A DNA stretch of 48,345 nt from Candidatus Bathyarchaeota archaeon (GTDB lineage: Archaea > Thermoproteota > Bathyarchaeia > Bathyarchaeales > DTEX01). The position numbers and the translations under genes are program-made. The notes under the pieces were generated by a model. That model was not told the DNA's origin. It did not search any database and was given only the letters and a program-made list of their open reading frames with translations. How positions within the stretch are numbered: position 1 is the stretch's first letter; each line of letters starts with the position of its first letter. Positions 1-7,328 of the stretch are shown piece after piece. Location of the stretch: positions 1 to 48,345 of the forward strand of contig JAGTRI010000009.1 of NCBI GenBank assembly GCA_018397065.1, written 5' to 3'.

Positions 1-43
1 TATAGCGAAAAATATAAACGTTTAACAAAATATACATACGTGT

Positions 44-190
44 ATGTATAGATGCCTCTACGTTTACACGGGACAACCGCCTGACGAGTGGCAAACAACA
101 CAAGCGGAAACCCTTGATACAGTTCTGGAAAAGCTCAGAAGGCTAAGCATGAGAAGGCCTATTGCGAAGGCAGTAATCTACCGCAAATAA
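44..190 (+). CDS. Possible 48-residue small protein
   Basis: A short open frame starts at ATG 44 and ends at TAA 188-190. The C-terminal half is basic (LRRLSMRRPIAKAVIYRK). No family is recognised. It converges on the integrase gene with 15 nt between them, so it could be a small gene of the same mobile element or the tail of an older gene. No clear ribosome binding site is visible. Confidence is low, because a frame of this length can occur by chance. Confidence 0.25.
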   Translation: MYRCLYVYTGQPPDEWQTTQAETLDTVLEKLRRLSMRRPIAKAVIYRK

Positions 191-205
191 CAGAACGGTG
201 TTTTT

Positions 206-1039
206 TCACTCCTTTTCAAGCTGTTCAGATATGGCTTCTATACCCATGAAAACCCTTGCCTTCAAGTCGCCAAGCAAGGCAGGGTTAAAGTAGTTACGCA
301 TAAACACAGAAGCGCCTACCCTTCCCTGCAAAAAGTCAATCTCAGCAGGGCTAAGCCACCTAGTCATAAAGGTAGCCCAATGCTCACGGATGTCGCAGAA
401 ACGAGCCTTTAACCTGTTATCTCTCCTAACGAAGTTGTTCACTTGATAAAGGGTTAAGGGTTGTTGTTCGCTTATTTTTCTAATTAGCCATTCTGGAACA
501 AAACTTACAAACACCTTTTTGCTTCTACGAATAAACAAGCCCTTAAACCTGTAATGTTCCAAAGCTTCGCTTTTGTCGTTATAATACTCGCCTAACCTGT
601 ATTCTCTGGACAGTTGAATAATCAAGTTCCAAGAGTTAACTGCCTCTCTCAACCTTAAACCACTATAAACCATAAAGTCTAAAAACACCGTTAACTTGGG
701 AACACGCCTTTTAACAAGCCTAACCCAATCAAGCACATCGCCACCGCTCTGCACATTAGCCATTCTTTCAATGATAAGCTCCTCAGTTCTGCCACTGCTC
801 CACTTCAACCCATACCTTTTAACAACTCCCTTCCATTCCTCATATACGCCTAACCACTTGCTTAGGTTGCTAAGCGAAGCCATAACAACCTTTCTCACGC
901 TTTCGCTTAAACTGAACAGCTCCGAAGCGTTACCGCTAAACAACACAGGATAAAAACGCCTAGAATAATTCAGCAAATCCTTCGAATAGTTATAAGAAAA
1001 GTTTTTCCTAAGCCAAACCGAAAAAGAAGCCCAATCCAC
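206..1039 (-). CDS. Archaeal tyrosine recombinase / integrase
   Basis: This is a site-specific integrase of the archaeal phage-integrase type (Phage_integr_3-like). In the 277-residue reading from GTG 1039 the catalytic landmarks are an arginine in SGLRLRE (R129), an HxxR-like segment REHWATFMTRW (218-228), QGR (238-240) and the candidate nucleophile tyrosine in NYFNP (Y250). The start is uncertain: the frame stays open upstream for about 25 more codons, to near 1118, without an ATG and reads EKWAFFDDLGVDWASF. A longer N-terminus, or a gene joined to now-lost upstream sequence, is therefore possible. No other element genes follow in the window. It probably marks the edge or remnant of an integrated plasmid or virus; that is inference. 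Confidence 0.8.
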   Translation of the reverse strand: MDWASFSVWLRKNFSYNYSKDLLNYSRRFYPVLFSGNASELFSLSESVRKVVMASLSNLSKWLGVYEEWKGVVKRYGLKWSSGRTEELIIERMANVQSGGDVLDWVRLVKRRVPKLTVFLDFMVYSGLRLREAVNSWNLIIQLSREYRLGEYYNDKSEALEHYRFKGLFIRRSKKVFVSFVPEWLIRKISEQQPLTLYQVNNFVRRDNRLKARFCDIREHWATFMTRWLSPAEIDFLQGRVGASVFMRNYFNPALLGDLKARVFMGIEAISEQLEKE

Positions 1040-1219
1040 GCCTAAATCGTCAAAAAAAGCCCATTTTTCAGTGCAAGTCAGGCGTTCATGCCAAACTGAA
1101 CTACCAGCCCTTTTTTGTTATTGGTTGTCTAGTTGAATATTGGGAAATGAGGCTGTATTTTAGGTTTTATGATTTTTGGTGAAAGTTTTAAATGTAACGT
1201 TGGTTTTTGGCGATCTGCA

Positions 1220-2275
1220 TTGATAGCAAAGAAGATATTTTTCACGAAGCCGAAAACTGCGGAAATCGTTAAGTATGAACTGGACGAGACGTTGGGCGAG
1301 CACGAAGTCCTTGTGCAAACGCTGTATTCGATTGTTAGCTCAGGAACTGAGGGGGCTAACTTCGCAAATCCGGACATTGAAAAAATAGATGTGGACTCTT
1401 GGATGAGAAACCCTGGCTACGGAAATGTAGGCAAGGTTCTTGCTGTCGGCGAAAATGTCAAGGACTACAAGGTTGGCGATCTCGTTTTCAGCACGAAAAA
1501 CCATTGTTCACACTTTAAAATCGACGAAAGATACAACCCCTCCAGATACTCGCTTTTCATGATTAAGCTCCCCGACCAAATAGACCCGATGAAAGCCGTC
1601 TTCGCCCGAATGGCGGATGTAGCGATGAGCGCGATCCGAATGGCAGACCTTGGACTGGGAGACACGGTTGTCGTCATTGGGCTTGGACTTGTCGGAAACT
1701 TCGCCGCCCAGTTGTTCCAGCTTGCCGGAGCAGACGTGATGGCAGCGGATTTAGTTGATTTCCGTCTTGAACGTGCAAGGCAGTGCGGCATAAAAAATGT
1801 TGTTAACTCCCAAAACTGGGACGAGTTTAAAAAGGCCGTTATGAACTGGACTGAAGGCAAAGGAGCCCAAATCGTTGTTGAGGCTATAGGCTTCTCTCCT
1901 GTCATCGCCAAGGCCGTAGGTTTAGCCCGTTCCCATGGTGAGGTCATTTTGCTCGGTAGCCCAAGAGGCGAAGCGGTGATGGACATAACGCCGATGCTTT
2001 CCGATGTTCACCTTAGGCACGTCACAATCAAGGGCGGACTTGAGTGGCTTTGGTCGGTTACCGATGGCCCATACTACCATCCAAGCCGGTTCTCGAAGAT
2101 AGCTAACCTGAAGCAAATCTTTTCCTACCTGAAGTCAGGAGCCCTCGTCACGGAGCCACTGCTGACACACGTTGTTCCCCCTGAAAGATGCCAGGAAGTC
2201 TACGAAGGCCTCGCTGGAGGCATAAAGGGAACTCTTAGAACCACATATCTTGGCGTAGTCTACGATTGGACTTGA
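1220..2275 (+). CDS. MDR-family (alcohol/polyol dehydrogenase-like) oxidoreductase
   Basis: This is a medium-chain dehydrogenase/reductase, predicted to oxidise a sugar or polyol with NAD(P). The N-terminal GroES-like half contains SSGTEGANF and PGYGNVGKV. The Rossmann half carries VVVIGLGLVGNFAAQL, the dinucleotide loop. The usual zinc-ligand GHE motif is replaced by GYGN, so a catalytic zinc is doubtful; this resembles the BchC-like branch more than classical alcohol dehydrogenases. Homology begins at IAKKIFFTKPKTAEIV, so I place the start at TTG 1220; an ATG at 1169 would add 17 unrelated residues. It is followed by a methyltransferase and lies about 1.7 kb before the sugar isomerase, hinting at carbohydrate catabolism. 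The substrate is unknown. Confidence 0.8.
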   Translation: MIAKKIFFTKPKTAEIVKYELDETLGEHEVLVQTLYSIVSSGTEGANFANPDIEKIDVDSWMRNPGYGNVGKVLAVGENVKDYKVGDLVFSTKNHCSHFKIDERYNPSRYSLFMIKLPDQIDPMKAVFARMADVAMSAIRMADLGLGDTVVVIGLGLVGNFAAQLFQLAGADVMAADLVDFRLERARQCGIKNVVNSQNWDEFKKAVMNWTEGKGAQIVVEAIGFSPVIAKAVGLARSHGEVILLGSPRGEAVMDITPMLSDVHLRHVTIKGGLEWLWSVTDGPYYHPSRFSKIANLKQIFSYLKSGALVTEPLLTHVVPPERCQEVYEGLAGGIKGTLRTTYLGVVYDWT

Positions 2276-2399
2276 GCCTTAATTCCTAAAAATGCTCTAA
2301 GCAGCTGGCAACCACATTTTTATTTTTTTGCATCGTCTTTTAAAGGCAAAAAGATTAAGGAACCCTTCTTGCATACGTGCTTTTGGAGAACGCTGAACC

Positions 2400-3251
2400 T
2401 TGCAGTTGCCAGACCAAGCTGAGATTCTAGCTTACCTTCGATCAGTGTTTCCGGAAGCAGAGTGGAACCTTGATGAAATCGTAAGCTTCTACAAGACAAT
2501 AGGCATCATGAACCCAAGCGGAAGACCGTATGCGGCACGTGAGAAAAAACTTTTCGAAGTCATTTTTTTCGCAAGCCACGTTGTTAGGTGCGTTGAAAAC
2601 ATTTCGCGAACGCGAGAAACGGTTCTTTTGGACTGTGGCTGCGGACGCTCATATCTTCCCTTCTTCGTTAACCTGGTTCTTAGAAAAAAGCGGAGAAACA
2701 TAACGTACATCGGCGTGGATACAGAGCTTGACCTTATAAAAAAGTCGTATCAAACAGCTGAAGCATTGGGCTACATGAACATGGAGTTTCATCAAAGCAG
2801 CATAATCGATTTTAAACCGGAAAAGGAGCCTAACATTGTCTGCGCGCTTCACGCATGCGACACGGCAACCGACGAGGCGATAGCACGAGGAATCCAGCTG
2901 AAGGCAAGGTTCATCGTCGCCGCCCCATGCTGCCAACGCCAAATCGTCAGACAAATAGGCAAAGCATCAGCAGAGGTTCCTGAGCTGAAACCGTTTGTTG
3001 AGACAAAAATAGCTAAAGAATACGTTGGAGTAGCCTTAACGGAGACCCTGCGGAAGCTAGCCCTCGAAAGCTGCGGATACAAGGTTGACATGTTCGAGTT
3101 CGTCCCAACAAGGTACACGCCTAAAAACATCATGCTCCGAGCGGAAAAGAAACAAGCGCATAACCCTGAAAGCCTAAGGGCATACCAAGCTCTAAGAGAC
3201 TACTTCAATGTGAAACCGAAAATCCAAGACTTTCTGCCAGAACTGCTGTGA
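2400..3251 (+). CDS. SAM-dependent methyltransferase (Methyltransf_32-like)
   Basis: A Rossmann-fold methyltransferase of 283 residues. Motif I is VLLDCGCGRSYLPF, followed by the acidic motif II in YIGVDTE. ALHACDTATDEAI and the cysteine-rich VAAPCCQRQ further on are typical of the methyltransferase domain 32 (GSTCD-like) family, which is often linked to RNA modification. TTG 2400 is the start, preceded by a GGAG about 11 nt upstream. A tRNA-His gene lies just downstream on the opposite strand. The substrate cannot be read from the sequence; an RNA substrate is a guess from the family. Confidence 0.8.
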   Translation: MQLPDQAEILAYLRSVFPEAEWNLDEIVSFYKTIGIMNPSGRPYAAREKKLFEVIFFASHVVRCVENISRTRETVLLDCGCGRSYLPFFVNLVLRKKRRNITYIGVDTELDLIKKSYQTAEALGYMNMEFHQSSIIDFKPEKEPNIVCALHACDTATDEAIARGIQLKARFIVAAPCCQRQIVRQIGKASAEVPELKPFVETKIAKEYVGVALTETLRKLALESCGYKVDMFEFVPTRYTPKNIMLRAEKKQAHNPESLRAYQALRDYFNVKPKIQDFLPELL

Positions 3252-3271
3252 GCCAAAATCCAATTTTTGGA

Positions 3272-3376
3272 GGCCGCTGCTGGGATTTGAACCCAGCCTC
3301 CAGGCTCCACAGGCCTGTTCGCTACCAGGTTTCGCGGAAGGCTTTTGTGTAAGTTTTCCTCTACGTTACAGCGGCC
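3272..3376 (-). tRNA. tRNA-His(GUG) with about 30-nt intron near the D-arm
   Basis: On the minus strand the acceptor stem GCCGCTG pairs with CAGCGGC. An encoded G-1 (3376) faces C73 (3272), the histidine identity pair. The anticodon arm is CAGGC-CTGTGGA-GCCTG with GTG at 3308-3310, and the T arm is CTGGG-TTCAAAT-CCCAG. CCA is not encoded. Between U8-A9 and a D-arm built on CGC...GCG there are about 30 extra nt (roughly 3337-3366), so the gene is 105 nt instead of about 75. The insert can form TGTAA/TTACA and GAGG/CCTT helices. I read it as a non-canonical intron removed by the tRNA-splicing endonuclease; the exact cut sites are not resolved. Confidence 0.85.
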
Positions 3377-3396
3377 GCTTTTCTTGGATGCGCAAG

Positions 3397-3408
3397 CCTA
3401 TATTTTGG
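3397..3408 (-). promoter_or_regulatory. TATA box of tRNA-His
   Basis: The minus-strand sequence CCAAAATATAGG is centred about 27 nt upstream of the tRNA G-1. This is the archaeal TATA-to-start spacing, so transcription may start at or very near the mature 5' end. Confidence 0.45.
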
Positions 3409-3418
3409 GATGTTAGCC

Positions 3419-3430
3419 TTTAATATTTAT
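3419..3430 (+). promoter_or_regulatory. TATA box of membrane-anchored winged-helix gene
   Basis: TTTAATATTTAT is centred about 34 nt before ATG 3459, predicting a very short leader of about 10 nt. This is typical of archaeal leaderless or near-leaderless genes. Confidence 0.4.
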
Positions 3431-3458
3431 GTTTTGTATATAGGTTTGGCGGTTTGCG

Positions 3459-3917
3459 ATGAGCGAATCTTCTGAGGCGGAAATTGAATCTCAGCTTAAA
3501 GGCAAGACTTTGCTTGTTTACTGGTTTCTGCTTAGGTCTCAGGAGAAGCCTGTTGGCGTCCGCGAGATTCAGAGGGAACTTGGTTTTTCAAGCCCAAGCA
3601 TCGCTGCCCACCATTTGGATAAGCTTCATTCTTTAGGTTTAGTTGAAAAGACGATTCAGGGCGAATATTTCCTTTCGCGCGAGGTGAAGGTTGGCGTCTT
3701 AAGGTTTTTCACGCGGCTTGGAAGGTTCATGATCCCCCGTTACCTTTTTTATTCTGTTTGGTTTTCCACGATGTTTGTTGCTTACTTGATTCTCTGTTTC
3801 TCCTTTTACGGGTACAGCGGCAGCATTCACAACATTGTGGCAATAATCTTCGGAGCCCTCGCCTGCGGAATATTGTGGTACGAAACAATAAGGCTGTGGA
3901 AGCAGAGGCCTGCTTAA
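3459..3917 (+). CDS. Membrane-anchored winged-helix (ArsR-like) regulator
   Basis: A 152-residue protein. Residues about 15-85 form a winged helix: a helix-turn-helix at VREIQRELGFSSPSIAAHHLDKL and a wing at GLVEKTIQGEYFLS. Two hydrophobic helices follow, about YLFYSVWFSTMFVAYLILCF and IVAIIFGALACGILWY, with a short basic tail. It is therefore a predicted DNA-binding protein tethered to the cytoplasmic membrane, an arrangement common in archaea. The target and signal are unknown. It is transcribed divergently from tRNA-His and followed by the sugar isomerase gene, which has its own promoter. Confidence 0.75.
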   Translation: MSESSEAEIESQLKGKTLLVYWFLLRSQEKPVGVREIQRELGFSSPSIAAHHLDKLHSLGLVEKTIQGEYFLSREVKVGVLRFFTRLGRFMIPRYLFYSVWFSTMFVAYLILCFSFYGYSGSIHNIVAIIFGALACGILWYETIRLWKQRPA

Positions 3918-3944
3918 CAACAAAAATTCATCATACAAAAAACA

Positions 3945-3954
3945 CTTTTATATG
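3945..3954 (+). promoter_or_regulatory. TATA box of the sugar isomerase operon
   Basis: CTTTTATATG is centred about 50 nt before the preferred ATG 4002, predicting a leader of roughly 25 nt that contains the GAGG ribosome binding site at 3989-3992. Confidence 0.4.
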
Positions 3955-4001
3955 TTAAATCTATAAATTTAGCTATAATAATTGATCTGAGGATGATTGG
4001 C

Positions 4002-4787
4002 ATGAAGTTAGCAATACAGGAAAATCTTGTTCTAGGAAAAAATGTTCTTGAAAAACTGAGTAAAATCGAAAAATACGGGTATGAAGGCGTAGAAGTCTTC
4101 TATAACGTCTTGCCTCAAATGTTCGACGAATTGAAAAAGGCTTTACCTTCTTCAAAGGTCAAGTTCTCAACTGTCTGCGGAACACCAAGCGGGCTTCTCG
4201 GACCAGACCGAAAAACCAGGGAAAACGCTCTGGAAGGAATCAGAAGCCTACTTAAAATGTGCTTAGACCTAGGCGGCGTAGGTGTCATCTGCGTTCCAAT
4301 CTTTGGCGGTCCACAAATCCCCGATCTGTATCCTTGGCAGCCTGATGTTAAGCATCTTGAAAAAAACGTTGTTGTTGAGGAGTTCAAGATTCTGGGTAAA
4401 GACGCTGACAACCTCGGCGTCTACCTGTTGTTGGAGCCTCTGAACCGTTACGAGACCCATTTCGTTAATAGGCTTGAGCAGGCAGTTAAGATTGTCGAGG
4501 AGGTTGGTGTGGAGCACGTTCAGATTATGGCTGACTTCTTCCACATGAGCATCGAAGAACAGGACTTATCCTCAAGTATAGAGGCTGCTTCGAAACACAT
4601 CTTTCACGTTCACCTAGCAGACAGCAACAGGCTGCTTCCAGGACATGGGCACACCGAGTTCAAAAAACCGTTTCAAACCCTCAAAAAGGCTGGATATAAA
4701 TATTACATGGCTTTGGAATGCGGAGTCCCAGGCGATCCTGACGTAACTTTGCCCCAATGCGTAAAATACCTTAAGAGTCTAATGTAA
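4002..4787 (+). CDS. Sugar phosphate isomerase/epimerase (xylose isomerase-like TIM barrel)
   Basis: A 261-residue AP-endonuclease-2/IolE-like TIM barrel, predicted to isomerise or epimerise a sugar, keto-sugar or inositol derivative with a divalent metal. Metal-ligand-type segments are LLLEPLNRYE (Glu), IMADFFHMSIEE (Asp/His), HVHLADSNR (His) and MALECGVPG (Glu), in the family order. ATG 4002 is preferred over ATG 3993 because GAGG at 3989-3992 sits 9 nt before 4002 but directly abuts 3993. The next gene, a Gfo/Idh/MocA dehydrogenase, starts 18 nt downstream, so the two are very probably one operon for a sugar-oxidation pathway. Confidence 0.85.
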   Translation: MKLAIQENLVLGKNVLEKLSKIEKYGYEGVEVFYNVLPQMFDELKKALPSSKVKFSTVCGTPSGLLGPDRKTRENALEGIRSLLKMCLDLGGVGVICVPIFGGPQIPDLYPWQPDVKHLEKNVVVEEFKILGKDADNLGVYLLLEPLNRYETHFVNRLEQAVKIVEEVGVEHVQIMADFFHMSIEEQDLSSSIEAASKHIFHVHLADSNRLLPGHGHTEFKKPFQTLKKAGYKYYMALECGVPGDPDVTLPQCVKYLKSLM

Positions 4788-4791
4788 ACTT

Positions 4792-4798
4792 GGAGGTG
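4792..4798 (+). promoter_or_regulatory. Strong Shine-Dalgarno deciding a TTG start
   Basis: GGAGGTG lies 9 nt before TTG 4806 and fixes the start of the Gfo/Idh/MocA gene, where no ATG is available nearby. Confidence 0.7.
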
Positions 4799-4805
4799 TG
4801 CTAAG

Positions 4806-5816
4806 TTGGCTGACAAGCTTCGACTTGGAATTGTAGGTTGTGGCGGAATCGGAGTTACACATCTGAAGGGGCTGGTTAAGAACCCATTTGTGGAGCTCAC
4901 AGCATTCTGCGACGCAAACATAAACCAGGCTAGAAATGTTGCCCAACAGTTTCGCCCAGAAGCACAAGTTTTTGACAAGGCAGAAATTATGATTAACGAG
5001 GTTAAACTTGACATTTTGTATCTTTGCATTCCACCCTTCGCTCACGGTATAGAGCACACTGCGATTGACCGCGGAATCCCGTTCTTCGTCGAGAAACCTA
5101 TTCACTTGGACCTAAACCAGGCGAAGCAAATTGCTTCGGAGGCTGAACGTAAAAAGGTTCTGACAAGCGTAGGCTACATGAACCGTTACCGGAAAGGCGT
5201 GCAAAGAGTACAGGAAGTCCTTAAGGAAGACCCGCCAATTCTGTTGCTTGGAGGTTGGATAGGTGGTACTCCGAAGTTCGCTTCTGCTCCTATTTTTAGC
5301 TGGTGGGTTGACAAGGCCAAAAGTGGGGGACAATTCCACGAGCAGGTTACGCACACAGTTGATCTTGCACGTTACCTGTGCGGAGAAGTATCTGAGGTTC
5401 ACGCCTACTCAGCTCGAGGGTTTAACAAGGGAACCGCGCCTAACTATAACATTGAAGACGCAAGCGTCGTGGGTTTAAAATTCCGTAGCGGCGCAGTTGG
5501 GACTCTGTGGGCCTCGTGCTCAAGCAACGCAGGAGAAGGCGGTGTAAGCTTAACCATCTACTGTTTGAGGACTACGGCCTTGTTCACCAAATGGGAGCAC
5601 AATTTGAGGCTGCTGCAGGTGGACAAGTGGCACGAGGAAATTCTAGGCGAACCTAACATCTTCGAAATTGAGGATAAAGCTTTCATCGAAGCCGTACGTT
5701 CATGTGACGAGTCAAAAATCCTTTGCCCATACTCAGATGCTGTGAAGACACTTGAAATTACATTGGCAGCAAACAAATCCATGGAGACGGGCATGCCGGT
5801 GAAACTCTCTGGCTAA
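4806..5816 (+). CDS. Gfo/Idh/MocA-family dehydrogenase
   Basis: A 336-residue NAD(P)-dependent sugar/inositol dehydrogenase. The N-terminal Rossmann fold starts LRLGIVGCGGIGVTHL; the EKP motif (FFVEKPIHLDL) contributes the family's catalytic lysine. The central GGQFHEQVTHTVDLARYL matches the substrate-binding/catalytic D-x3-H type segment. The C-terminal alpha/beta domain is complete. TTG start with a good Shine-Dalgarno; 18 nt after the isomerase gene. A related but distinct paralogue follows at 5896. Together with the isomerase it suggests oxidation of a sugar followed by isomerisation; the substrate is unknown. Confidence 0.88.
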   Translation: MADKLRLGIVGCGGIGVTHLKGLVKNPFVELTAFCDANINQARNVAQQFRPEAQVFDKAEIMINEVKLDILYLCIPPFAHGIEHTAIDRGIPFFVEKPIHLDLNQAKQIASEAERKKVLTSVGYMNRYRKGVQRVQEVLKEDPPILLLGGWIGGTPKFASAPIFSWWVDKAKSGGQFHEQVTHTVDLARYLCGEVSEVHAYSARGFNKGTAPNYNIEDASVVGLKFRSGAVGTLWASCSSNAGEGGVSLTIYCLRTTALFTKWEHNLRLLQVDKWHEEILGEPNIFEIEDKAFIEAVRSCDESKILCPYSDAVKTLEITLAANKSMETGMPVKLSG

Positions 5817-5895
5817 ATTTCTTTTGGCAAAATTGCTTAATATGTTGAAGAAGTGATTTAAGATTTAATGCACATTACGGATTAAGGGTGGTTTT

Positions 5896-6984
5896 TTGGA
5901 TAAGGTTCGGTTCGGTGTGGTTGGAGCGAAAGGGATTGGCAGGACGCATATGGAAAGCATTGTTTCATGTGGCAACGCTGAACTCGTCGCCGTAGCTGAC
6001 ATTAACGAGGCAGCAGGAAAAGAGGCATCTTCAAAATTTGGTGTTAAATGGTTCATGGACTACGAAAAGATGCTTGAGCAAAAGGATATCGACGCTGTTT
6101 CCATTTGCACCCCACACTTTCTTCACTGCAGCATGGCTTTGAGGGCTCTTGAGTATGGCAAAAACGTTCTCGTAGAAAAGCCTATGGCAATAACAGTGAG
6201 AGAAGCTGACAAGATGGTTGAGAAAGCTAAGTCTACAGGCTTGAAACTTGGCGTCGTCTTTCAATATAGAACTTTTCCAGTTAACCGAGAAATCAAAAGA
6301 CTAATCGACGAAGGCGAAATAGGGAAAATCTACAGGGTTCTCATGGAAGCCTGCACTTTCAGAACTCAAGCTTACTATGAAAGCGATGCTTGGAGAGGCA
6401 AATGGAAAACCGAAGGTGGTGGTGCTCTCATAAACCAGACGATTCACAATATCGACCTACTTCAATGGTTTATTGGCCCTCCATCTAAGCTTCAAGGGCA
6501 AATTGGAACAATGTACCATAACGTTGAAGTTGAGGACATTGCATGCGCCACAATCAGGTTTAAGAATGGAGCCTTCGGAATCTTACAGGTAAGCATTGTT
6601 GACGCCCTAGACGCATCGAGGCTTGATATTTGCGGCGAAAAAGGAAAAATTGAATCTAATAGCGAACACAAACGCGCAATCATGAGCAAATCTCTCAAAG
6701 AATGCATCTCGGACAAGAAAGTTTGGGGCGGAAGACCTGAAAGCCAATGGCTGGAAATAAAACCGAAAACAGAAGAAAAAGGCGGACACGCAACAGTCAT
6801 TAAAGAATACTGCGACGCCATAATCGCGGGCAAGGAGCCACCTGTTAACGGCGAGGAGGGACGGAAATCCATCGAAATCATTAACGCCATAATTCTCTCT
6901 TCGTTTAAAGAAAAAACAGTTACCTTCCCAGTGGATAGAGACGCTTATGACGGGTTAATGCGGAGGCTAAGCGAAAGGAGCTAA
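5896..6984 (+). CDS. Gfo/Idh/MocA-family dehydrogenase (second paralogue)
   Basis: A 362-residue member of the same family: nucleotide-binding RFGVVGAKGIGRTHM at the N-terminus, EKPMAITV with the catalytic lysine, and GGGALINQTIHNIDLLQWF as the substrate-site segment. TTG start; the 79-nt gap after the previous gene contains an AT-rich stretch (GATTTAAGATTTAATG, near 5855-5870) that may be a separate promoter. The tandem paralogues probably act on different hydroxyl groups or steps of one catabolic route, as in inositol or amino-sugar pathways; that is inference. Confidence 0.87.
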   Translation: MDKVRFGVVGAKGIGRTHMESIVSCGNAELVAVADINEAAGKEASSKFGVKWFMDYEKMLEQKDIDAVSICTPHFLHCSMALRALEYGKNVLVEKPMAITVREADKMVEKAKSTGLKLGVVFQYRTFPVNREIKRLIDEGEIGKIYRVLMEACTFRTQAYYESDAWRGKWKTEGGGALINQTIHNIDLLQWFIGPPSKLQGQIGTMYHNVEVEDIACATIRFKNGAFGILQVSIVDALDASRLDICGEKGKIESNSEHKRAIMSKSLKECISDKKVWGGRPESQWLEIKPKTEEKGGHATVIKEYCDAIIAGKEPPVNGEEGRKSIEIINAIILSSFKEKTVTFPVDRDAYDGLMRRLSERS

Positions 6985-7045
6985 GGCAAAAATAGAGTTA
7001 CGCGACGTAAATTCGTCTTCATTTTTAGATTTTTGTGTTAATAAG

Positions 7046-7055
7046 GCTTAATATG
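7046..7055 (+). promoter_or_regulatory. TATA box of purS, leaderless start
   Basis: GCTTAATATG is centred about 27 nt upstream of ATG 7077, so transcription would begin at the start codon. This supports 7077 rather than upstream ATG 7053 as the purS start. Confidence 0.4.
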
Positions 7056-7076
7056 AACTCTGCTTTTACTGTTTTT

Positions 7077-7328
7077 ATGCGATATGTGGCAAGGGTTGAA
7101 GTAGGTCTTAAACCTGGTCACTCTGACCCAGAAGGCGAGACCACGAGGGATTCTCTTGTTGAGATGAACTACGCCGTCGAATCGGTTAAGGTCAGTAAGG
7201 TTTACGAGATTCTTGTCGAGGCTTCATCTCTTGAAGAGGCAAAAAAAATGGTTGATGAGATGTGCCGCAGGCTTCTTGCGAATCCTGTTAAAGACAACTA
7301 CAAGATCAGCATAGAGGAAAGCCGATGA
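7077..7328 (+). CDS. purS: Phosphoribosylformylglycinamidine synthase subunit PurS
   Basis: The small bridging subunit of the FGAM synthase complex (PurSLQ), fourth step of purine synthesis. The 83-residue protein has the family pattern: YVARVEVGLKPGHSDPEGET, then VEMNYAVESVKVSKVYEI and a C-terminal LLANPVKDNYKI. Upstream in-frame codons (from 7035) would add residues not seen in PurS; homology begins at MRYVARVEV. The gene overlaps purL by 4 nt (ATGA), so translation is coupled. The complete purS-purL-purQ set lies in one operon here. Confidence 0.92.
   Translation: MRYVARVEVGLKPGHSDPEGETTRDSLVEMNYAVESVKVSKVYEILVEASSLEEAKKMVDEMCRRLLANPVKDNYKISIEESR

Noticed and set aside
1-1168. Attachment sites of an integrated element near the integrase
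   Set aside because: No direct repeat or tRNA fragment next to the integrase could be found by eye in the window.
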